8,918 nt of DNA from NCBI GenBank assembly GCA_947457605.1, contig CANGWP010000093.1, positions 1 through 8,918 of the forward strand. Reading direction: 5' to 3'. The position numbers and the translations under genes were made by a program. The notes beneath the pieces are model-generated. The model ran no database searches and was not told the origin of the DNA. It worked only from the letters and a program-made list of their open reading frames with translations. Every line of letters begins with the position of its first letter. Positions within the stretch are counted from its first letter, which is position 1. This DNA is from Bdellovibrionales bacterium (lineage in GTDB: Bacteria > Bdellovibrionota > UBA1018 > CAIMNF01). This document shows, piece by piece, positions 1-6,360 of the stretch.

Positions 1-126
1 AATCTTGCGCAAGTCACCCAGAAAAAACTCTGTTCCGTGATCAAGGTGGACGGGCTCTGGAAAATCAAAGAAGTCCGAAGCATTCGCGAATCAATTGAGT
101 ACCTGAAGGAGTTCACGCTCCCGTGA
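1..126 (+). CDS. 3' end of an unidentified protein gene
   Basis: Frame 1 is open from the window edge to a TGA at 124-126, giving the last 41 residues of a protein (ending ...EYLKEFTLP). It contains the segment VDGLWKIKEV. That pattern (hydrophobic-D-G-x-W-K-I) is common in the last beta strand of small secreted or NTF2-like domains, but 41 residues are too few to assign a family. The next gene starts 10 bases after the stop, with an AGAGGCAGG ribosome-binding site between them, so this gene is probably the upstream member of the same operon. Seen: open frame and spacing. Inferred: that it is real coding sequence. Confidence 0.55.
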   Translation, partial: NLAQVTQKKLCSVIKVDGLWKIKEVRSIRESIEYLKEFTLP

Positions 127-136
127 GAGGCAGGTT

Positions 137-679
137 ATGATTCGCTTTCTGACCAGCCTGTTTTTCTTTTTCTCGTTTCCGATCCTCCTTCTTGCCCTTG
201 TGTTGAAGTCGATCTGGGTTCTCGCGGCTGGTCTTGGCTGCGGGGGCTTTGGAATCCTCTATTTCTGGCTCAATTCCTATTCCGAGTTTTTGCTTCGGAT
301 CAGGCCCTATCGCTTGCACAAGGACATTGAGAGTCGCCTGCTTGCGCTCTGGCGCGAAGATGGGCCGGAGCGGATGGGGGTTGAGTTTTTCAGCTATCGG
401 GCCACGGCTTCCGAGTTCAAGGTATGGGTCCATTCTCCTGGGAAGATCGGCATATTTTTCAGTCAGGGCTTTTTGGAGAGGGCGACGGACCAGGAAATCC
501 GAACCGCGATCCGGGGAGTCCTTGAAATGCGACTGCGCGAGATTCGGAAGCGCAATCGGCTGTTCTCGGTGCGCCTTAGGCTCGATCGCTGGAAAGGGCG
601 TGAGGAGGAGTTCCGGTATTGGTTTCTCTCCTTCTGGCTTTATCCCCTTGAGAGACTCCTGAAAATTGCTAAGATCTAG
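137..679 (+). CDS. Two-helix membrane protein, possibly a degenerate M48-like protein
   Basis: A 180-residue protein starting at ATG 137, preceded by a purine-rich site (AGAGGCAGG, 127-135). Residues about 4-22 and 26-47 are strongly hydrophobic and form two membrane helices. The rest is basic and probably cytoplasmic. The segment from about residue 93 (FKVWVHSPGKIGIFFSQGFL, then an acidic EI pair) follows the order seen in HtpX/M48 peptidases: a strand, a surface loop, an 'S-x-G-hydrophobic' turn, then the helix that normally carries HExxH. In that helix the HExxH is absent (IRTAIRGVLEMRLRE), so a peptidase activity is not expected. The C-terminus has an aromatic amphipathic stretch (YWFLSFWLYPL). 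I recognise the resemblance only by eye and a plain hypothetical membrane protein is equally possible. It ends 2 bases before the DUF1844 gene, suggesting translational coupling. Confidence 0.75.
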   Translation: MIRFLTSLFFFFSFPILLLALVLKSIWVLAAGLGCGGFGILYFWLNSYSEFLLRIRPYRLHKDIESRLLALWREDGPERMGVEFFSYRATASEFKVWVHSPGKIGIFFSQGFLERATDQEIRTAIRGVLEMRLREIRKRNRLFSVRLRLDRWKGREEEFRYWFLSFWLYPLERLLKIAKI

Positions 680-681
680 GC

Positions 682-936
682 ATGCTGCCTAAGATCGATT
701 TGACCACCTTTTTTCTGTCCGTATCGCAAGCCGCAATGCAGTCCATGGAGTCCTCAACAAGGGATCTTGAGATCGCAAAGCACAACATTGATTTGCTCGA
801 GCTCATGCATGAGAAAACCCATGGGAATCGCTCACCCGAGGAGGATCAGCTTCTGAATCATCTGCTGTTTCAGCTTCGAATGACTTTTGTTTCTGCTGAA
901 AAGGAGACAAACGGGGGCGCCAATCGTGGAAAATAA
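682..936 (+). CDS. DUF1844 family protein
   Basis: An 84-residue protein with the DUF1844 layout. A start region DLTTFFLSVSQAAM is followed by a helix with DLEIAKHNIDLLELMHEKTHGN. Next comes the signature acidic turn SPEEDQLLNHLLFQLRMTFV, and then a short polar tail. DUF1844 proteins are small, soluble, all-helical and common in deltaproteobacteria and related phyla. Their function is not known. The start ATG lies 2 bases after the upstream stop, with no strong ribosome-binding site of its own, so coupled translation is likely. The 3' end overlaps the lyase gene: its TAA (934-936) lies inside the first codons of the lyase if that gene starts at GTG 926. Family assignment is from recognised motif order, not from a search. 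Confidence 0.85.
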   Translation: MLPKIDLTTFFLSVSQAAMQSMESSTRDLEIAKHNIDLLELMHEKTHGNRSPEEDQLLNHLLFQLRMTFVSAEKETNGGANRGK

Positions 937-2248
937 GGTCACTCTTCCTAAAAAGGGAACGGCTCGCGAAACGGTATTGTCCGCGCTTTCTGAAAACCGG
1001 GCAGGGGATAGCAAATGGCATGAGGGGCGGACTTTCAGTCTGGTCTACCACGAGAGTGATGAGCACACGGAGTTTCTAAAAAAAGCCTACACCACTTATT
1101 TTCATGAAAATGGACTCAACCCGGGCGCCTTTCCATCCATTCGAAAATACGAGGCCGAAGTGGTATCGATTGCGGCTCACTTGCTTGGAGGTGGAGAAAG
1201 AGCCGCGGGATCGATGACCTCGGGTGGCTCGGAGAGTGTCATGATGGCAGTCAAGACCCATCGGGATTGGGCATTTGAAACGAAGGGGATTTCAGAGCCT
1301 GAAATGATTTTTGCCGTCACTGCGCATCCGGCCTTTGACAAGGCTGCGCATTATTTCGGGGTGAAGCCCGTGAAGGTGCCTGTTGATTCTCATCAGCGCA
1401 TGGATCTTGATTCGGTTAAGAGGGCGATTACCAAGAATACGATTCTGATTGTGGGGTCTGCGCCTCAGTATCCGCATGGCGTGATGGATCCGATCATTGA
1501 TCTGGCAAGCTTGGCCAAGAGCTACGGAGTGGGAATGCATGTGGACGCCTGCGTGGGTGGCTTCATGTTGCCGTTTTTGAGAAAGCTTGGTCGCGACATC
1601 CCCCCCTTTGATTTTTCAGTCGACGGGGTGACCTCGATTTCGGCTGATCTTCACAAGTACGGGTTCACCGCCAAAGGGGCCTCTTGCCTTCTGTTTTGCG
1701 ACAAGGAGCTTCGAAGGTTCCAGTTTTTCATCAGCAAGGATTGGCCAGGAGGCTTGTTTGCATCCCCTTCAGTCACCGGCACAAGGCCCGCAGGCTCGAT
1801 TGCAGCCGCATGGGCAACGCTCAATGCCCTTGGAGAAGAAGGGTATCTGTCGCTTTACTCAAAACTCATGAAAACGGTGGATGCCTATCGCACGGGGATC
1901 GAGAAAATCGGATTTTCGATCGTCGGAAATCCGGTGGGGACGTTGTTTGCGTATACTTCCAAAGATGTGAACATGCATGTGATCGCGGATCTCATGAGCG
2001 CAAAGAGCTGGTTCTTGGATCGTCAGATGAATCCGGATTCGATTCACCTGACCATCACTCCCGCAAATGAGCCGGTGCTGAATGAATACCTTGCAGACCT
2101 GAAAGCGGCCTTTGAGACCGCAAAAGCCCACCCTGAGCTAGCGGGTGAGGGCATGGCTGCGATGTACGGCATGGTTGCGAAGATTCCGGATCCTGCGATG
2201 GTGCATCAGTTTTTGTATCAATACATGGATCAGCGCTACGAAACCTGA
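926..2248 (+). CDS. PLP-dependent decarboxylase, sphingosine-1-phosphate lyase-like
   Basis: A 440-residue fold-type I PLP enzyme of the group II decarboxylase/sphingosine-1-phosphate lyase family. It starts LPKKG at residues 7-11, followed by the lyase-type stretch GRTFSLVYH and then NGLNPGAFPS. The phosphate-binding turn TSGGSES is at 98-104. The cofactor-aspartate motif HVDACVGG has D207, and the Schiff-base lysine is K244 in SADLHKYG. Family members cleave phosphorylated sphingoid bases or decarboxylate amino acids. The lyase branch fits best because of the LPKKG start and the NGLNP motif. Eukaryotic lyases carry an N-terminal membrane anchor; this one has none, so it should be cytosolic. 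GTG 926 is preferred over an in-frame TTG at 887 because family homology begins right after it. AAGGAG at 901-906 is rather far upstream and GGGGG at 912-916 is a weaker alternative. Substrate is not determinable here. Confidence 0.88.
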   Translation: MENKVTLPKKGTARETVLSALSENRAGDSKWHEGRTFSLVYHESDEHTEFLKKAYTTYFHENGLNPGAFPSIRKYEAEVVSIAAHLLGGGERAAGSMTSGGSESVMMAVKTHRDWAFETKGISEPEMIFAVTAHPAFDKAAHYFGVKPVKVPVDSHQRMDLDSVKRAITKNTILIVGSAPQYPHGVMDPIIDLASLAKSYGVGMHVDACVGGFMLPFLRKLGRDIPPFDFSVDGVTSISADLHKYGFTAKGASCLLFCDKELRRFQFFISKDWPGGLFASPSVTGTRPAGSIAAAWATLNALGEEGYLSLYSKLMKTVDAYRTGIEKIGFSIVGNPVGTLFAYTSKDVNMHVIADLMSAKSWFLDRQMNPDSIHLTITPANEPVLNEYLADLKAAFETAKAHPELAGEGMAAMYGMVAKIPDPAMVHQFLYQYMDQRYET

Positions 2249-2260
2249 GAGGGGTTTTTT
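2241..2260 (+). terminator. Weak intrinsic terminator-like hairpin at the lyase stop
   Basis: AAACCT (2241-2246) pairs with GGGTTT (2252-2257), with one closing T-G wobble and a GAGAG loop. Three more T residues and a pyrimidine-rich stretch follow. The stem overlaps the lyase TGA. It is short and AT-rich, so termination would be partial at best. Confidence 0.35.
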
Positions 2261-2293
2261 CTCCACACATGGCCGCCAACCCAGATGCCGTTC

Positions 2294-2872
2294 TCAAATG
2301 CGGGCTTGAATCCAAGGAGTGTGAGCAGGATTGATATCTACCTGAGCCGAAGACAAAACAGAGGCTGCTTGGACTGCACTGGCTTGAGCGGTCGCAAGAT
2401 TTGCTGCTGCTGCGGCAAGGGCAGTCCCGGCAGCGGAAGCCGCGCTGTTCGCCCGATTCTAAGCTATTTTTGCGGAATCATTCTTGGTTTGGACCTGGCC
2501 TTGGGCAGTGGTTGCGGCACTGAATGCCCGAGTGGCATTGTTCAAGCTGGCGAGCAGAGTATTCGCGGTAACCCTGAGAGCGCTGTTTCTCCGCTCAGCA
2601 TTCGACTTAGCAAGGGCTTCCTCATGGGCCTTGCGCGCAGAAATCACCGCAGCTGAGGCAGCATCTCTAGCGTCATTTAGCTCTTTACGTCTTGATGGAG
2701 CCGCAGTTGCTGTGGCATTCGCCGAATCGAACCCGGCCTTGGCGGCTCCATGCGTGGCCTTGGTCCGATTCAGATTGGCTTCCAATGTATGCAAGCTCTG
2801 TTGTCCAAATCACAGGGGCGCATGGGCCGTCGTAAGTAGGATCGCAAATCCGCCCCCTTTTAGGCGGTAGAG
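2294..2872 (-). pseudogene. Broken Ala-rich helical protein gene with two in-frame stops
   Basis: One minus-strand frame, read from 2872 down to TGA 2294-2296, gives about 190 codons with only two interruptions: TGA at 2810-2812 and TAG at 2459-2461. The middle piece is a 111-codon open frame that can start only at TTG 2794. The composition is the same on both sides of the TAG: Ala, Ser, Thr, Asn, Gln and Lys, with helix-type spacing (for example SARKAHEEALAKSNAERR before it and ANLATAQASAVQAAS after it). Before the TGA the frame reads FAILLTTAHA, a short signal-peptide-like core. I read this as a former secreted or surface low-complexity helical protein. The opposite strand is also open over much of this span, but it gives only an Arg/Ala/Val-rich shadow. 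No family recognised. Sequencing error could explain one stop but less easily two. It lies convergent to the lyase and divergent from clpB. Confidence 0.5.
2851..2869 (-). repeat. C/G-rich hairpin motif at the 5' end of the broken Ala-rich gene
   Basis: On the minus strand the sequence reads CCGCC-TAAAA-GGGGGCGG. CCGCC can pair with the terminal GGCGG, leaving a TAAAAGGG loop. A similar motif (CCGCCC-AAA-GGGGGGG) lies at the 5' end of the other damaged minus-strand gene at 6176-6191. It could contain a ribosome-binding site (AAAAGGGGG) or be a small dispersed repeat. Confidence 0.4.
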
Positions 2873-2993
2873 TCAGCCCGTTTCTGATGATCTCATCGCC
2901 AGATTTGGTCCGAAATGTGTCAGCGGGGACTTGCTAGAGATCCAAGAATTTTTGAAGATTTCCCAATGATTCCAAAAGAGTTTTCTGGGCCTC

Positions 2994-3021
2994 CTTGACA
3001 CACCGGAATGCGTCTCCATTA
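2994..3021 (+). promoter_or_regulatory. Candidate heat-shock (sigma32-type) promoter of clpB
   Basis: CTTGACA (2994-3000), a 13-base spacer and CTCCATTA (3014-3021) match the sigma32 pattern CTTGAAA...CCCCATnT well in both boxes and spacing. The same TTGACA could serve as a sigma70 -35 box, but the matching -10 (CATTAC) is poor. Transcription would start about 15 bases before the clpB ATG, leaving just enough room for its ribosome-binding site. No CIRCE-type inverted repeat is visible. Inference from consensus only. Confidence 0.5.
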
Positions 3022-3043
3022 CCAAATACGGGAGATAGAGCTT

Positions 3044-5641
3044 ATGAATCAAAATTATACCCGGTCCATGATGAGTGCATTGCAGGCAGCCCAAAGCGAA
3101 GCCCACCAGCGGGAGCATCAAGCCTTAAGCCCGCTCCATTTGCTCCATGTTCTGGTTCGGGCGGGGAGTGAGGAAGAATCCTCGGTCGCAAGCCTCCTTT
3201 CGATCTCAGGCGTGAATCTAAAGGCCTTTCAAGCCGGTCTTGAACAAAAGCTCAAGGCCGTTCCGAGGGTGCTGTCGGGAAGTGCCCAACTTTATCCCAC
3301 ACCTGAATTTCAAAAACTGATGGCATTGTCGGAAGCCGAGGCGAAGAAGCTTCGGGATGAGTATGTGGCGCCCGAGCACTTTATCCTCGCGCACTTTGCA
3401 GGAAGTGTTTCAGGCTTTGAGTCGGCGGTGATTCTTAAGGATGCCGGACTGTCAGAGGCGAAGTTCAAAGAGTCGCTGCAAAAGGTTCGGGGCAATTCCC
3501 GCATCGAGGATGAGGAGCCGGAATCAAAAATGAATGTGCTCAAAAAATACTGTCGTGATCTGACCACGCTTGCGCGCGAGCAGAAACTCGATCCGGTCAT
3601 CGGGCGGGACGAAGAGATCAGACGGGTGATGCAGGTACTTTCGCGCAGAACCAAAAACAACCCCGTTTTGATCGGCGAGCCAGGGGTAGGAAAAACGGCG
3701 ATTGCGGAAGGGCTTGCGCTTCGGATTGCAAACGGGGATGTGCCTGAGAGCCTGAAAAACAAGAGAGTGCTGGTGCTTGATCTTGGAGCCCTCATTGCCG
3801 GAGCCAAATTCCGGGGTGAATTCGAAGAACGATTAAAAGGCGTGCTGAAAGAAGTGACTGAATCCGAAGGTGAGATCATTTTGTTCATCGATGAGATTCA
3901 CACCCTGGTCGGAGCCGGCGCAACCGAGGGAGCCATGGATGCGGCAAATCTCTTAAAACCAGCGTTATCAAGAGGCGAGCTTCATTGCATTGGGGCGACG
4001 ACTCTGGATGAATATCGGAAATACATCGAAAAAGACGCAGCTCTTGAGCGCAGATTCCAGCCCGTGCAGGTGGATGAGCCGAGCGTCGAGGACACGATTT
4101 CAATCCTGCGGGGGCTGAAGGAGCGCTATGAGGTCCATCATGGCGTCACCATTCGCGATGCGGCCCTCGTTGCCGCAGCCACACTCTCGCATCGCTACAT
4201 CATGGACCGCTTCTTGCCGGACAAGGCCATTGACCTGATGGATGAGGCGGCCTCGAAAACGAGGATCGAGCTCGATTCGAGACCCGAAAAAATCGATCAG
4301 ATCGAGCGGCGCCTGATTCAGCTTGAGGTCGAGCGGCAAGCGCTAAAAAAGGAGCCGGATCCTGCATCGGCAGCGCGCCTTTCTGTGGTCGAAAAGGAGC
4401 TTTCGGGCCTGAGAGAAGAATCGGTGCGCCTAAAAGCGATCTGGGAAGAGGAAAAGCGCGTGATCGAGCGCGTAAAAAGCGTGAAGGAGCAGCTTGAACA
4501 AGTGAAGCTCCAATCTGACGCTGCCGAAAGACGGGGTGAGCTCGAGAAGGCGGCCGAGCTCAGGTACGGCAAACTCCCGGCGCTTGAAAAGCAATTTACC
4601 GAACTGAGAGCCGCACGTTCAGGCGCAAAAGAATCCATGCTCTTGAGCCAGGAAGTGAGCGAAGAAGACATCGCAGAGGTGGTTTCAAAGAAGACCGGGG
4701 TCCCGGTCACAAAACTGGTCGAAAGCGAAGGCCAAAAGCTCGTTCACATGGAGGAGCGTTTGGCAGGACGGGTGATCGGGCAAAGGGCCGCGCTCGAAGC
4801 CGTGTCGAATGCAGTCCGGCGCTCGCGTGCGGGACTCAGGGAGGCGAATCGCCCGATCGGAAGCTTTTTGTTTCTTGGGCCAACCGGCGTTGGAAAGACC
4901 GAGACTGCAAAAGCCTTGGCTGAATTTTTGTTTGATACGGAAGGCTCGATGGTCCGGATCGACATGAGTGAGTTCATGGAAAAGCACTCGGTTGCGCGCT
5001 TGATCGGAGCGCCTCCAGGATACGTCGGCTATGAAGAGGGGGGCGTGCTGACTGAGGCGATCCGTCGCAAGCCCTATTCTGTGATTCTGCTCGATGAGAT
5101 GGAAAAAGCGCATCCGGATGTGTTCAATTTGTTTTTGCAGATTCTGGACGATGGGCGCGTGACCGACGGGCAGGGTCGAACGGTGAATTTTTCAAACACC
5201 CTCATCATCATGACCTCGAACCTTGGGTCAAGCCTGATCCTTGGCGAAAAGAATCCGGTCATTCGGGATGCGAAGATTCAGGAAATGATTCGCGCGCAAC
5301 TGAAGCCTGAACTTGTAAACCGGATCGATGAGATCGTGGTGTTCAATCAGCTCGAGAAATCGGACCTTACCCAGATTGTGGGTCTCTATGTCGAGAAACT
5401 GAACGCTCAGCTTCGGGATCGGGGCGTGGTGCTCGAACTTACCGAGTCCGCGCGAGCGCAGCTTTTGGAAGAGGGGTATGATGCCGACTTTGGAGCGCGT
5501 CCGATGAAACGGGTGTTTCAAAAACGCATTCAGGATCCGCTTGCGATGAGTCTTCTTTCTGGAAGTGTCAAGAGGGGAGGCGACGGAAGTACTTCGGTTC
5601 GAGTCGATTATGATTCGAGGAAAGAGGTATTTACATTTTAA
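3044..5641 (+). CDS. clpB: ATP-dependent chaperone/disaggregase ClpB
   Basis: An 865-residue Hsp100 protein (E. coli ClpB is 857) that works with DnaK/DnaJ to extract polypeptides from aggregates in the cytoplasm. Order: double-repeat N-domain (about 1-145); first AAA+ module with Walker A GEPGVGKT (211-218) and Walker B FIDEIHT (D283, E284); coiled-coil middle domain (about 408-525); second AAA+ module with Walker A GPTGVGKT (612-619), pore loop GYVGYEEGG and Walker B LLDEMEKAH (D684, E685). Arginine-finger regions ALERRF and LVNRIDE are present. The roughly 115-residue middle domain and lack of a ClpP-docking IGF/L loop separate it from ClpA and ClpC. The usual aromatic residue of pore loop 1 is F256 (AGAKFRGEF) instead of the common Tyr. 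ATG 3044 was chosen because GGGAG (3030-3034) lies 9 bases upstream and the protein then begins MNQNYT; an in-frame ATG at 3008 has no such support. Confidence 0.98.
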   Translation: MNQNYTRSMMSALQAAQSEAHQREHQALSPLHLLHVLVRAGSEEESSVASLLSISGVNLKAFQAGLEQKLKAVPRVLSGSAQLYPTPEFQKLMALSEAEAKKLRDEYVAPEHFILAHFAGSVSGFESAVILKDAGLSEAKFKESLQKVRGNSRIEDEEPESKMNVLKKYCRDLTTLAREQKLDPVIGRDEEIRRVMQVLSRRTKNNPVLIGEPGVGKTAIAEGLALRIANGDVPESLKNKRVLVLDLGALIAGAKFRGEFEERLKGVLKEVTESEGEIILFIDEIHTLVGAGATEGAMDAANLLKPALSRGELHCIGATTLDEYRKYIEKDAALERRFQPVQVDEPSVEDTISILRGLKERYEVHHGVTIRDAALVAAATLSHRYIMDRFLPDKAIDLMDEAASKTRIELDSRPEKIDQIERRLIQLEVERQALKKEPDPASAARLSVVEKELSGLREESVRLKAIWEEEKRVIERVKSVKEQLEQVKLQSDAAERRGELEKAAELRYGKLPALEKQFTELRAARSGAKESMLLSQEVSEEDIAEVVSKKTGVPVTKLVESEGQKLVHMEERLAGRVIGQRAALEAVSNAVRRSRAGLREANRPIGSFLFLGPTGVGKTETAKALAEFLFDTEGSMVRIDMSEFMEKHSVARLIGAPPGYVGYEEGGVLTEAIRRKPYSVILLDEMEKAHPDVFNLFLQILDDGRVTDGQGRTVNFSNTLIIMTSNLGSSLILGEKNPVIRDAKIQEMIRAQLKPELVNRIDEIVVFNQLEKSDLTQIVGLYVEKLNAQLRDRGVVLELTESARAQLLEEGYDADFGARPMKRVFQKRIQDPLAMSLLSGSVKRGGDGSTSVRVDYDSRKEVFTF

Positions 5642-5651
5642 CGGCAGATGA

Positions 5652-6050
5652 TCAACTCGGGCCCTTGGAATTGATATTCATTTTGATCCATTCCAGGATT
5701 GCAGAGATATTGATCATTTCGTCCGGAGCTCCAGGGCTTGCGCAAGATTGGTCTCCGGTTAGCTTGAAGCCAATCGGGTGAGATGTCGCGCTCTTTAGGT
5801 CCGTGTAGAATGCGACCGCAGCCAGCGGCACTGTACTTTGCTTTCCGCCCGAGCAGTTGGATCCCAAATAATCAACGCCGATACCGGATTTGGTGTCATA
5901 GTAACCTCCATAGGACTCCACGAGGTTCATGTTTTGAATGAGGGAACCGCTCTGCTGTTGCAGGCTCACATTCGTTCCGTCGTAGCTGAAGCTGGCTATG
6001 CTCGCCGATTGAGACAATTCTCCAAGGTGATTAATGGTGCCTGCATCCAT
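5652..6050 (-). CDS. Body of a small secreted-type protein, probably frameshifted
   Basis: A 132-codon open frame starting at ATG 6050 and convergent with clpB (10 bases between the two stops). The product is polar, Ser/Gly/Asn-rich and has two cysteines (GSNCSGG and DQSCASPG) that could form a disulfide, typical of an exported protein. No membrane helix or signal peptide is in this frame. A clear signal-peptide-like segment does lie immediately upstream in the neighbouring frame (see 6034-6201), so the ATG is probably an internal Met of a longer protein whose reading frame has been broken between about 6050 and 6104. No ribosome-binding site of note precedes the ATG. No family recognised. 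Alternatives: a genuine 132-residue cytoplasmic protein, or a sequencing indel. Confidence 0.55.
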   Translation of the reverse strand: MDAGTINHLGELSQSASIASFSYDGTNVSLQQQSGSLIQNMNLVESYGGYYDTKSGIGVDYLGSNCSGGKQSTVPLAAVAFYTDLKSATSHPIGFKLTGDQSCASPGAPDEMINISAILEWIKMNINSKGPS

Positions 6051-6201
6051 CAGTGTCTGTTTGTGCGCGCGAGGGCTGCGAGATCCATTGAGTTTTGATC
6101 GTGTTCAAGTCAGCGGCAAAAGAGGATGAAAGACCTGTGAAGCACAGGCCCAGACCCAAAAGGAATCTGAGCTCACCCCCCCTTTGGGCGGTCAGGAGAT
6201 C
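6034..6201 (-). pseudogene. Out-of-frame signal peptide and N-terminus of the same secreted protein
   Basis: The minus strand from 6201 to 6034, in a frame one base off from the body at 5652-6050, reads RFLLGLGLCFTGLSSSFAAD. This is a textbook Sec signal peptide (Arg, hydrophobic core, small residues, S-F-A cleavage site before AD). It then runs on as LNTIKTQWISQPSRAQTDT, overlapping the start of the body. The frame ends at TAA 6031-6033. There is no in-frame ATG: the nearest (6219) is followed by TGA at 6202-6204. A TTG at about 6204 in another frame would join only if the seven-G run at 6176-6182 had one more G. The gene therefore seems damaged at two places. The translation is seen; its identity as a signal peptide is inferred. 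Confidence 0.5.
6176..6191 (-). repeat. C/G-rich motif with a seven-G run at the 5' end of the secreted-protein remnant
   Basis: On the minus strand: CCGCCC-AAA-GGGGGGG. It resembles the motif at 2851-2869 in sequence, orientation and position relative to a signal-peptide-like segment. The seven-G run is a plausible slippage site. Confidence 0.4.
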
Positions 6202-6247
6202 TCAACTCTCTAAATTCATTCTCCCATGGCGCTCCGGATGTTCGGAA

Positions 6248-6293
6248 TGTGTCCGATCTGACAAAAGGAAGCCATGGAGTCAGATCGGACACA
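6248..6293. repeat. Perfect 15-bp inverted repeat with a 16-base loop
   Basis: TGTGTCCGATCTGAC (6248-6262) is exactly repeated in reverse complement at 6279-6293. The loop AAAAGGAAGCCATGGA contains CCATGG. It lies between the 3' end of the dehydrogenase gene and the secreted-protein remnant, 68 bases downstream of the dehydrogenase stop. There is no T-run after either arm, so it is not a standard intrinsic terminator. A dispersed palindromic (REP-like) element, the trace of an insertion-sequence end, or a protein-binding site are possible. Confidence 0.75.
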
Positions 6294-6360
6294 CTTGAAA
6301 TTCAGAAACCCAAAACGTACCGGATTTGATGGATGTGGCTTGACTGGAAATTCGGGTGTG

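Noticed and set aside
2484..2870. A 128-codon plus-strand open frame opposite the broken Ala-rich gene.
   Set aside because: It starts at TTG with no ribosome-binding site and its Ala/Val/Leu/Arg-rich product is what the complement of an Ala-rich helical coding sequence gives.
2294..2872. Possible stop-codon recoding (readthrough of TAG and TGA).
   Set aside because: Intact genes in the window end with TAG (membrane protein, spoVG) and TGA (lyase, dehydrogenase), so both codons act as ordinary stops; there is no sign of a recoding structure.
3310..3888. A 192-codon minus-strand frame.
   Set aside because: Shadow of clpB; Ser/Arg-rich composition and no independent support.
6248..6293. Intrinsic terminator for the dehydrogenase gene.
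   Set aside because: Strong stem but a 16-base loop and no T-run after the stem on either strand.
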